This document shows, piece by piece, positions 1-6,198 of a stretch of DNA of 15,151 nucleotides. Positions within the stretch are counted from its first letter, which is position 1; each line of letters opens with the position of its first letter. The translations under genes were made by a program, and so were the position numbers. Source of the DNA: Micavibrio sp. UBA1672 (lineage in GTDB: Bacteria; Pseudomonadota; Alphaproteobacteria; Micavibrionales; Micavibrionaceae); contig DCKO01000115.1 of the NCBI GenBank assembly GCA_002320665.1, forward strand, positions 1 to 15,151, read 5' to 3'. The notes beneath the pieces were generated by a model that made no database searches, was not told where the DNA came from, and saw only the letters and a list, made by a program, of their open reading frames with translations.

Positions 1-84
1 GCAGGTATGGGATGTATGGCTGCACTGGAAGCAGACCGTTTCTTGGCCGCGCAAAGCGATGATCAAGCACAAGCCGCAGAATAA
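1..84 (+). CDS. trxB: Thioredoxin reductase, C-terminal fragment
   Basis: Only the last 27 codons lie in the window; the 5' part is off the left edge. The fragment opens AGMGCMAALEADRFLA, which matches the C-terminal signature of bacterial thioredoxin-disulfide reductases (A-G-x-G-C-M-A-A-L-x-A-x-x-x-L), the last helix of the FAD domain. The tail is Gln/Ala-rich and ends at two consecutive TAA codons (82-87). The enzyme is a cytoplasmic NADPH- and FAD-dependent reductase of thioredoxin. The catalytic CxxC and nucleotide-binding motifs are outside the window, so identity rests on this C-terminal match and on the LysR gene that follows, a pairing I know from many alphaproteobacteria. Confidence 0.88.
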   Translation, partial: AGMGCMAALEADRFLAAQSDDQAQAAE

Positions 85-107
85 TAAGCATAGTAAGGAC
101 AAGCTGT

Positions 108-998
108 ATGGATTGGGACAAGCTGAGAGTTTTTAAGGCCGTCGCAGATGCAGGCAGCTTTACAAGAGCTGGCGAGATTTTGAATCTCAGCCAGTCTGCC
201 GTCTCCAGACAAATTAGCGCACTCGAGGAAAGCCTTGGTATTCCACTATTTCATCGCCATGCGCGTGGCCTGATCCTTACCGAGCAAGGCGATATCTTAT
301 TTAATACGACCTGTAACGTGTTTGACAAGCTTGAAAAAGTTCAAACTGACCTTACTGACTCAAAAATGCTCCCTCAAGGGCCACTTAAGGTCACCACAGT
401 TGAATTTATTGCCTCGACATGGCTTGTACCGCAACTGCCCCTATTCCATAAAAATTTTCCAGATATCCAACTAACTGTTTTTCTTGATGACCGCGTTTAT
501 GATCTTAGTCGCCGTGAAGCCGATATAGCCATTCGCCTGCGTAAAAGCCAAAATAGTGACTTAATCGAGCGCCATTTAACCACAATCCATTTCAGGCTTT
601 GTGTTTCAAAAGATTATATAGAAAAAAACGGCAAGCCAAAATCACTTAAGGATTTAAAGAATCATACAATGATAGGGTATCCACCGAATCTGCATACGCC
701 ATATTCTAAACCGAACTGGATTTTTAACCAAGCCGGTATAGATATGATCAATAATAACAACGTGTTAATGATGAATTCCATGAATGCCCGTTACATGTCC
801 GTAAAGAACGGATTAGGTATCGCTGTTTTACCTGAATACATTCCTAAAAATGATCCACAGATCGAAACACTTTTCGATGAGGAACTCCAGATTCCAGATG
901 TTGATATGTATTTTGCCTATCCGCAAGAAAGAAGAAACTCAAAGAGAATTGCAGTTTTACGAGACTTTTTATTCCAACAAATCAAAAACAAAAACTAG
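108..998 (+). CDS. LysR-family transcriptional regulator
   Basis: A 296-residue protein, the usual LysR length. Residues 1-60 form the winged helix-turn-helix DNA-binding domain: MDWDKLRVFKAVADAGSFTR, then LSQSAVSRQISALEESLG and LFHRHARG. A linker helix follows, and residues about 90-290 are the periplasmic-binding-protein-like effector domain (GPLKVTT, then DIAIRLR and NGLGIAVLPEY). The start is set by AAGGA at 95-99, eight bases before the ATG. It lies 23 bases after the trxB stop, so the two are probably co-transcribed. The N-terminal half closely matches a subfamily that sits behind trxB in alphaproteobacteria. Its inducer and targets cannot be read from the sequence; a link to thiol or redox control is inference from position only. 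Confidence 0.93.
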   Translation: MDWDKLRVFKAVADAGSFTRAGEILNLSQSAVSRQISALEESLGIPLFHRHARGLILTEQGDILFNTTCNVFDKLEKVQTDLTDSKMLPQGPLKVTTVEFIASTWLVPQLPLFHKNFPDIQLTVFLDDRVYDLSRREADIAIRLRKSQNSDLIERHLTTIHFRLCVSKDYIEKNGKPKSLKDLKNHTMIGYPPNLHTPYSKPNWIFNQAGIDMINNNNVLMMNSMNARYMSVKNGLGIAVLPEYIPKNDPQIETLFDEELQIPDVDMYFAYPQERRNSKRIAVLRDFLFQQIKNKN

Positions 999-1011
999 AG
1001 TTGCGGATAAG

Positions 1012-1054
1012 GCATATCAGAAGCTGCAAAAGGTATGTGATTTAAGCATATCAG
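1012..1054 (+). repeat. Direct repeat of GCATATCAG downstream of lysR
   Basis: GCATATCAG occurs at 1012-1020 and again at 1046-1054, 34 bases apart. The shorter core CATATCA recurs at 1093-1099, overlapping the -10 of the promoter candidate at 1071-1100. This could be a set of protein-binding sites or a chance repeat in AT-rich DNA. No family of sites is recognised. Confidence 0.3.
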
Positions 1055-1070
1055 GAATTCCTAATTAGCA

Positions 1071-1100
1071 TTGGCCCCGAAAACTTTTATACCATATCAT
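1071..1100 (+). promoter_or_regulatory. Candidate sigma-70 promoter in the lysR-hydrolase gap
   Basis: TTGGCC (1071-1076, 4 of 6 matches to TTGACA) is followed after 18 bases by TATCAT (1095-1100, 5 of 6 matches to TATAAT). A start point near 1107 would give a transcript of about 95 nt ending at the terminator at 1168-1200. The call is by eye. The main support is the agreement between promoter position, a folded segment and a terminator. Confidence 0.4.
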
Positions 1101-1106
1101 ACTAGA

Positions 1107-1200
1107 ATTATTCAGGGTCTTAACTGATCCTTACGTCCAAGAGGCGTTAAAATCTCCCTGTTCAACTCGCCGGTTCGTTCTTCGAGCTGGCGTTTTTTTT
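1107..1200 (+). ncRNA. Candidate small RNA, two hairpins ending in an intrinsic terminator
   Basis: The stretch lacks a credible coding frame but folds compactly. CAGGG (1113-1117) pairs with CCCTG (1156-1160). Nested inside it, TTAAC (1120-1124) pairs with GTTAA (1146-1150), and CCTT (1129-1132) can pair with GAGG (1141-1144) using one G-U. A second hairpin at 1168-1192 with eight T residues forms the 3' end. The terminator lies 170 bases after the lysR stop, far for a simple gene terminator, and a promoter-like sequence sits just upstream. The TCTCCC at 1153-1158 could pair with Shine-Dalgarno sequences if freed, as in several alphaproteobacterial small RNAs. The alternative is a long lysR 3' untranslated region. 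No known RNA family was recognised. Confidence 0.38.
1168..1200 (+). terminator. Rho-independent terminator
   Basis: CGCCGGTTCG (1168-1177), loop TTCTT, then CGAGCTGGCG (1183-1192): a 10-bp stem with two G-U pairs, followed directly by eight T residues (1193-1200). It ends transcription running from lysR or from the candidate small RNA, and separates both from the hydrolase gene. Confidence 0.88.
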
Positions 1201-1265
1201 GAAAAATTTCGTGTAATTCACCGCCCTATTTACTAGAATAATGTCAACTATAAGAATATATAGGT

Positions 1266-2333
1266 GTGATATTGGGCAAAAAAGATGTAAAAAACGCATC
1301 TATTACAAGCGTTTTAAATAATCTACAATATATCTTCAATCCGGCTTCGGTAATTCCTTACCCTGCACCGCCACCTGATATCGCTATTCCAGATGATTGG
1401 GAAATCCACAAACAACCTTATTATTATAACCACAGTCAAAAAGAAGCCGATTTATTCTTAAGCCCCGCAAAAACCGAAGAACCAAAAGGCACGGTCTTTT
1501 ATTCTTTGGGCTGGAAAACACATCCGCTTGATAAAATAGATGTCATCGAAAATCTTCAAGCTGAGGGCTATAATGTCATCACCATGCCCCTTGTCGAATC
1601 CAACAGCACCATCGGCACAATGGGCGAAAACATCGTAAGAATGGAAAACGTGCTATTTAATGAAAACTCGGCTCTTCATAAACTAAGAGACCCCAATAGC
1701 TCACTGGGCATTATAACTCACTCAACAAGTTGCACAGTTTATGAGATAGCTTTGCAATTTGCAAAAACCGAAGGTCTATATCTGCCAGATCAGGATAACA
1801 CAGTGGTCATCCACACAAACCCGTTCATAAACGCCAGAGGTGCATCTAGAAGTGAAGACCCGCACTTAAGCAAAATCTATAGATGGCATGCCAATAGAAA
1901 CCTGAATGAGCACGCCGGTATCCCTTTGATGGACCGCCTATTTTACGTCGCCTCTGGTCTAGGTCAAAATTTACAGGATGAAGACCCCAGAGAACGGCCA
2001 ACACATGGACAAATTCTAGAAATTTCCGCATATGGTGATCATTTGCTTGAAACTTATAATTTCGCGGAGCGTTCTGATCCACCCGTGATCGCTTTTATTT
2101 CAAATAACGATGACTTCGCCAGCCCCGCCGTTGCCAAAAAATATTTTGGTAATAAAGAAAACACTAGGCATATATACGAAGTAAACGCCAAGCATAATGT
2201 TTTGCTTGAATTGGACCTAAGAGAAAAAGTCATCGAAATATTGGACCGAAATGCATCAAAATCAGGACCAAATTACGAATTACCTGATATAGATCAACCT
2301 ATAGAACATTACCAAGATGGCTACGCGCTTTAA
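1266..2333 (+). CDS. Alpha/beta hydrolase, lysophospholipase-like
   Basis: A 355-residue soluble protein without signal peptide. The core resembles serine hydrolases of the alpha/beta fold. There is a strand-turn region GTVFYSLGW at about 75-83, a nucleophile elbow THSTS at 151-155 with S153 as probable nucleophile, an acid in SNNDDF (D282 or D283), and a histidine in AKHNVLLELD (H310). The pattern H-x-x-L-L-E-x-D-x-R-E-K around the histidine is typical of lysophospholipase/monoacylglycerol lipase relatives. Residues about 185-270 would form the lid. The elbow is degenerate: GxSxG is replaced by TxSxS. The start is uncertain. GTG at 1266 has no Shine-Dalgarno, whereas TTG at 1272 has AGG at 1262-1264 seven bases upstream. 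The substrate is unknown. The gene is visibly AT-richer than mfd or recG and may be an accessory gene. Confidence 0.75.
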   Translation: MILGKKDVKNASITSVLNNLQYIFNPASVIPYPAPPPDIAIPDDWEIHKQPYYYNHSQKEADLFLSPAKTEEPKGTVFYSLGWKTHPLDKIDVIENLQAEGYNVITMPLVESNSTIGTMGENIVRMENVLFNENSALHKLRDPNSSLGIITHSTSCTVYEIALQFAKTEGLYLPDQDNTVVIHTNPFINARGASRSEDPHLSKIYRWHANRNLNEHAGIPLMDRLFYVASGLGQNLQDEDPRERPTHGQILEISAYGDHLLETYNFAERSDPPVIAFISNNDDFASPAVAKKYFGNKENTRHIYEVNAKHNVLLELDLREKVIEILDRNASKSGPNYELPDIDQPIEHYQDGYAL

Positions 2334-2343
2334 ACTTTAAACT

Positions 2344-2916
2344 CTAAGGACCATACACATTTGTATATTCCTTGGTAACTTCATAACTTTGCTTATGTTT
2401 ATGGTCTGGATCATCACTAAGACTTTCTTGCAAACGAAACATAAGAGCCTCAGCACTCTCTTTGGGAATATTACGTGCACTCCAGGCAGGTGTACCATAA
2501 TCATTTTCTCGGAGAATAGCATAATTCCAATGTGTTTCGAAGGTCTTCTTAACCTCTGCCAACTGCCCAAGATCCTCCGTAATGCTCCAAGACGGCTCTT
2601 GGTCAGTTTTTAAGTTTGATTTTATTTTATCAACATCACAGATATTGGCATAAATATTCAGTGTCTGAGTCTCGGGATCATAACCACCTACAACTTGAAG
2701 CGGATCAGAGGGATGTTGCATGAGCCAATATTGCCACCCATCTTTCAAGCGCTGCTCGTCATCAGTGCCATTTACACTCGTAATTTCATGGATATTAAAA
2801 CGACCCTGATCAAAGAGATTTTGAGCAGCATCCGAAGACATTTTATATTGTATAAGCTCATTATCCAGATTGGCCCAATTCCAGACCTCTTCGCGCGCTT
2901 TAAAGATATTCCCCAT
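2344..2916 (-). CDS. Hypothetical protein
   Basis: A 190-residue acidic, soluble-looking protein that I do not recognise. The frame is open further upstream to 2979, but that would overlap the end of the aminotransferase gene. The ATG at 2916 lies 22 bases after that stop and is preceded by AAAGGA and a GAGAGAG run, so I chose it. The sequence is rich in Asp, Glu, Trp and Tyr (WQYWLMQHP, THWNYAILREND, TPAWSARNIP) and has no signal peptide, membrane segment or cysteine cluster; its C-terminal region is charged. It is probably the last gene of the minus-strand group that begins at 5704. It ends ten bases from the stop of the convergent hydrolase. The long intact frame and operon-like spacing support a real gene. 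Confidence 0.68.
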   Translation of the reverse strand: MGNIFKAREEVWNWANLDNELIQYKMSSDAAQNLFDQGRFNIHEITSVNGTDDEQRLKDGWQYWLMQHPSDPLQVVGGYDPETQTLNIYANICDVDKIKSNLKTDQEPSWSITEDLGQLAEVKKTFETHWNYAILRENDYGTPAWSARNIPKESAEALMFRLQESLSDDPDHKHKQSYEVTKEYTNVYGP

Positions 2917-2938
2917 ACTCTCTCTGATCCTTTTATAA

Positions 2939-4159
2939 TTACGCTGCTTTTGCTTCCCCCTTAAGGTTAGAGCAAGCACGTTGAATGCGTGTGCAGGCTT
3001 CTTTCAAGGACTCCGTGTCCGTCGCATAGGAAACACGGAAATATGGAGACAAACCGAATGCCTCACCCTGAACCGCGGCTACACCTTCACTCTCCAGTAA
3101 ATATGTCACAAAATCCTCATCAGTTTCAATCTTTTTACCATCAGGAGTTATTTTACCAATCACACCAGCGCATGATGGGTAAACATAAAATGCCCCCTCC
3201 GGCTTCAAGCATTCAATACCTTCAGCAGCATTCAGCATATCCACAACCATATCGCGGCGCTCCTTAAAGACATCATTACGCTCCTTTAGGAAAGATTGAT
3301 CCCCATTCAGCGCTGCCTTGGCAGCCTCTTGTGACACGGAGCACGGGTTCGATGTGCTTTGGCTCTGCATCTTGGCCATAGCCTTGATCAAGTCCTTTGG
3401 GCCGGCTGCATATCCGATCCGCCAGCCAGTCATCGCATAGGACTTTGAAACCCCGTTACAAGTCAAAGTACGCTCATATAATGATGGCTCGACTTCGGCA
3501 GGTGTGCAGAATTTGAAATCATCATAGACCAGATGCTCGTACATATCATCAGTCATGATATATACATGAGGATGATTCATCAAAACATCAGTCAGCGCCT
3601 TCATCTCATCCCAGCTATAAGCTGCACCGCTCGGATTCGATGGAGAGTTCAAAATAAGCCACTTGGTTTTTGGCGTAATCGCAGCTTCTAATTCCTCGGC
3701 CGTCAGTTTGAAGTTATTCTCTTTTTTACACTGAACTGGCACAGGAGTCCCCTCCGCCAGCAATGTCATATCTGGATAAGACACCCAGTAAGGCGCCGGA
3801 ATAATAACTTCATCACCAGAATTAACAGAAGCCATTAATGCATTGAATAAATTTTGTTTTCCGCCAGAACCAACAGAAATTTGCTCGCGTGTATATGTCA
3901 AATTATTGTCACGCTTAAACTTGGCAATGATCGCATCTTTCAACTCCGGCGTACCATCCACGGCGGTGTATTTCGTCTTTCCGGCACGGATCGCCTCATT
4001 AGCAGCCTCTTTTACGAATTCAGGCGTATCGAAATCAGGCTCCCCTGCTCCAAGACCAATAACATCTCGTCCTGCGGCTTTTAATTCTCTAGCTTTATTC
4101 GTGACCGCCATTGTTGGGGATGGTTTGATACGGTTCAAACGTTCTGCGACAATAGACAT
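2939..4159 (-). CDS. aatA: Aspartate aminotransferase, class I PLP-dependent (type Ib)
   Basis: A 406-residue cytoplasmic enzyme that moves the amino group between aspartate and 2-oxoglutarate. Related type Ib enzymes in alphaproteobacteria also transaminate prephenate, so a role in phenylalanine/tyrosine synthesis is possible. Visible landmarks are GAGEPDFDTP (37-46), NSPSNPSG with N175, TDDMYEHL with D204 and Y207 contacting the cofactor, the Schiff-base lysine K239 in NGVSKSYAMTGWRIGY with R247, and the substrate-carboxylate arginine R375 in YFRVSYA. All key residues are present. The start at MSIVAERLNRIKPSPT fits the family and has AGAGG six bases upstream; an in-frame extension to 4189 is unlikely. 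A 95-base gap separates it from the kinase gene upstream. The next gene follows after 22 bases. Confidence 0.95.
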   Translation of the reverse strand: MSIVAERLNRIKPSPTMAVTNKARELKAAGRDVIGLGAGEPDFDTPEFVKEAANEAIRAGKTKYTAVDGTPELKDAIIAKFKRDNNLTYTREQISVGSGGKQNLFNALMASVNSGDEVIIPAPYWVSYPDMTLLAEGTPVPVQCKKENNFKLTAEELEAAITPKTKWLILNSPSNPSGAAYSWDEMKALTDVLMNHPHVYIMTDDMYEHLVYDDFKFCTPAEVEPSLYERTLTCNGVSKSYAMTGWRIGYAAGPKDLIKAMAKMQSQSTSNPCSVSQEAAKAALNGDQSFLKERNDVFKERRDMVVDMLNAAEGIECLKPEGAFYVYPSCAGVIGKITPDGKKIETDEDFVTYLLESEGVAAVQGEAFGLSPYFRVSYATDTESLKEACTRIQRACSNLKGEAKAA

Positions 4160-4254
4160 AGCAACCTCTTGTTTTATAATAATAATCATGACTTAATGAC
4201 GCGCTACAACATCATAAAAGCCTACATTTTAAGTACAGATATCCAAATTTGACT

Positions 4255-5274
4255 TTATACAAAAAAGGTTCTGATAGCCTCGCCATTCAAATCTTTTATG
4301 ACCCGAAAATCAAGCTCTTCTTTCATGCACCAGTCTTTAAATGGTGATAAAACCGGATGATCAAGCGCCTCAAGCACATAATTCTGTAGCCTTGGAATAT
4401 GAATCAAATACTCATCACGCCCCTGCTCGGCAGCCAGCATAATAAACAATCCCAAAACACGGCAATGAAATTGTGTCCCCATAACGCGGTACCAGTTCAG
4501 GAAATTTTTCTTTTCTTCTGCCCCCATATCTGCACAGAAATCATCCAAAATTTCTTCTTGCAAGGACTTTGGCACACTAATACGTGCATCTTCCAACAAA
4601 TTCACCAGATCATAAGGCAATGGCCCGATCATCCCATCCTGATAATCAATTAGCGCACATTTTCTATGCCCTTGTGCATTTTCCTGTAACATCAGGTTTT
4701 CCAAGTGAAAGTCACCATGAACAAAGCCTTGTGGACATAGTGGCAAGCTCTGTTCAATATCATCCCAAACTTTGAAAAACTCATCGACCTTAGCGGAAAC
4801 ATAGGCCTGTTTCTTTTCGAAAGGCATATAATATTCAACAAATTGCCCGCGCTTGGCATAAATCCCGCGCTCTTTATATTGTGGTAAGTTAGAAAGCGGC
4901 TTAGCTCTATATAAAATCTTCAATACACTAGCCGCAGATTTATAAAGCTCATCCTGATCATGCCCCGAAGATAAAGCCTTACCAAAGGATACTTTACCCA
5001 GATCTTCAAAAATACCAATAAGCTTTTTATTATTATAATCAATAAGTTCCGGCGTCTTTATATCTTGATCTTTTAACCACTGACCAATCGTAATAAACCC
5101 ATCCATTTCGACCTTATTACTATCTGAAACCTCAGGATAAACCATTAAGATAATGTTCTGATTACCTTTTTTGCCTCTAAAATACTGTCTCGGGGAAACA
5201 TCACGGGGAAGTTGTTCTAAATCCGTGCACCCCGTTTCAACCTCCGGCACGGCTAAGTCTAGTGTATTACTCAT
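4255..5274 (-). CDS. AmgK-like sugar kinase (APH-fold phosphotransferase)
   Basis: A 339-residue protein of the aminoglycoside phosphotransferase fold. The catalytic loop is VHGDFHLENLML, with D188 as the expected base and N193. The metal-binding part is ALIDYQDGMIGPLPYDLVNLLEDARI (D210 and D213). The DYQDxxxGPxxYDLxxLLxDA block is the hallmark of AmgK, the anomeric kinase for N-acetylmuramate and N-acetylglucosamine in the MurU cell-wall recycling route. The N-terminal RQYFRG also fits. The usual partner murU is not next door, so the sugar substrate is inference. It is not evidence of antibiotic resistance. The ATG at 5274 overlaps the stop of the upstream gene by 8 bases, implying translational coupling. 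A longer frame from 5307 would start deep inside that gene. Confidence 0.78.
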   Translation of the reverse strand: MSNTLDLAVPEVETGCTDLEQLPRDVSPRQYFRGKKGNQNIILMVYPEVSDSNKVEMDGFITIGQWLKDQDIKTPELIDYNNKKLIGIFEDLGKVSFGKALSSGHDQDELYKSAASVLKILYRAKPLSNLPQYKERGIYAKRGQFVEYYMPFEKKQAYVSAKVDEFFKVWDDIEQSLPLCPQGFVHGDFHLENLMLQENAQGHRKCALIDYQDGMIGPLPYDLVNLLEDARISVPKSLQEEILDDFCADMGAEEKKNFLNWYRVMGTQFHCRVLGLFIMLAAEQGRDEYLIHIPRLQNYVLEALDHPVLSPFKDWCMKEELDFRVIKDLNGEAIRTFFV

Positions 5275-5704
5275 TGGGTTTTCTTTTAATACCTGCCTTT
5301 TTAACATTCATCTCCCCCATAGCGGCAATTTGTTTCATCGCATCAATATGTTGCTTGGAAACAGTTCCTACTTTCCTCATGGGAGCAGCATTACTTTCCT
5401 GCCCGAAAATAGCCGCCCCCGAAGCCGCCACAGCGCGCAAAATATCCATACCGAATTCCTCACCCTGCCCCTGCTGAGGACGTCTAGGACTTTCCTCAAC
5501 CCTAATTTTAGGCTCGGAGCGACCAGAAGCCACACGCTCTACCTGATAAGACACAATCCCGTTCAAATGCGGCCTGACCAAAGCATTTAAAAGCTGAGGA
5601 TCACTTTTTGCCCATGCAATCACCTGCTGACGCGCTAAAGCTATATTCCCTCCACAGGACACAAGCGCTTCCTTGATTTTCTTTTCAGCATATTCTCTGG
5701 ACAT
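5267..5704 (-). CDS. Conserved-looking hypothetical protein upstream of the AmgK-like kinase
   Basis: A 145-residue protein of unknown function. Residues about 1-65 are helical in character (EYAEKKIKEALVSCGGNIAL then ARQQVIAWAKSDPQLLNALV), with the look of a small helical or helix-turn-helix-like bundle. Residues about 65-85 are a low-complexity, charged linker rich in Arg, Pro and Gln. The C-terminal 40 residues are Lys-rich and may be disordered. No signal peptide or membrane segment is seen. The ATG at 5704 is chosen because AAAGGTGG lies about eight bases upstream; an in-frame GTG at 5713 lies within that ribosome-binding site. The stop overlaps the kinase start as ATGAGTAA, so the two proteins are made together. 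I do not recognise a named family. Confidence 0.72.
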   Translation of the reverse strand: MSREYAEKKIKEALVSCGGNIALARQQVIAWAKSDPQLLNALVRPHLNGIVSYQVERVASGRSEPKIRVEESPRRPQQGQGEEFGMDILRAVAASGAAIFGQESNAAPMRKVGTVSKQHIDAMKQIAAMGEMNVKKAGIKRKPNE

Positions 5705-5801
5705 ATCTACCACCTTTCACTTGGCAATATTGGCATAAATCGCCTTAAATCAAAATAGTTTCTTCAGATATAATCTTTGCAAATATCATGCCTTTTTAAA
5801 A

Positions 5802-5831
5802 TTGACATAAAACATCCGTTATGTTTATGAT
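5802..5831 (+). promoter_or_regulatory. Near-consensus sigma-70 promoter for the lipoprotein gene
   Basis: A perfect TTGACA (5802-5807) is followed after 18 bases by TATGAT (5826-5831, 5 of 6 matches). Transcription would start near 5838, giving a leader of about 22 nt to the ATG at 5860. It is the strongest promoter-like sequence in the window, suggesting high or constitutive expression of a small lipoprotein. Confidence 0.72.
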
Positions 5832-5859
5832 CCGGAAAATTAACGAAAGGAACGGCATA

Positions 5860-6195
5860 ATGAATAAGTTAATGACAGCAGGCACCCTAATGGCATTACT
5901 AGGCATAGCTGCTTGTAGCGATTCACCTTCCCCTGACAATCCTGATTTTGATGTAGAGGGTGCTGATAAAATGAGCTTTGAAATGCACCAAAAAACTGGA
6001 CAAACTATTACTACACCACTTACAAAATTCGGTGGGCACACAGAACATGCATATAAGCAAGTAAACACCATGCTTCAATCTGGCATGTTTAACAAAGTTG
6101 TAGTCAACTTTTTCGACAAGAATGGTGAAGCAATTGAATCTTTTGACTGCGATATCGAGGATCCGGCTGAAGGTATGGAATGCGACTCAATATAA
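5860..6195 (+). CDS. Small lipoprotein of unknown function
   Basis: A 111-residue precursor with a type II signal peptide: MNK, a hydrophobic stretch to residue 18, and lipobox IAAC with C19 as the lipidated residue. Serine follows the cysteine, which by the enterobacterial rule would favour the outer membrane. The mature part is about 92 residues and acidic. It has a flexible Ser/Pro/Asp-rich start, a central segment with GGHTEHAYKQVNTMLQSG, and two cysteines near the C-terminus (C97, C108) that could form a disulfide. The ATG at 5860 has AAAGGA eight bases upstream; an upstream in-frame ATG at 5821 overlaps the promoter and is rejected. The function is not recognised. It is transcribed away from the minus-strand kinase group. 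Confidence 0.82.
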   Translation: MNKLMTAGTLMALLGIAACSDSPSPDNPDFDVEGADKMSFEMHQKTGQTITTPLTKFGGHTEHAYKQVNTMLQSGMFNKVVVNFFDKNGEAIESFDCDIEDPAEGMECDSI

Positions 6196-6198
6196 CAC

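Noticed and set aside
850..1068. 72-residue frame overlapping the end of lysR
   Set aside because: It is out of frame within the conserved LysR C-terminus, has no ribosome-binding site and resembles no protein.
4255..5274. Reading the phosphotransferase as an aminoglycoside-resistance gene
   Set aside because: The fold is shared, but the DYQD...GP..YDL block points to the AmgK sugar-kinase branch, and no resistance or mobile context is present.
5821..5859. Upstream ATG 5821 as the start of the lipoprotein
   Set aside because: It falls within the promoter spacer and before the likely transcription start. ATG 5860 has a proper Shine-Dalgarno and begins a standard lipoprotein signal peptide.
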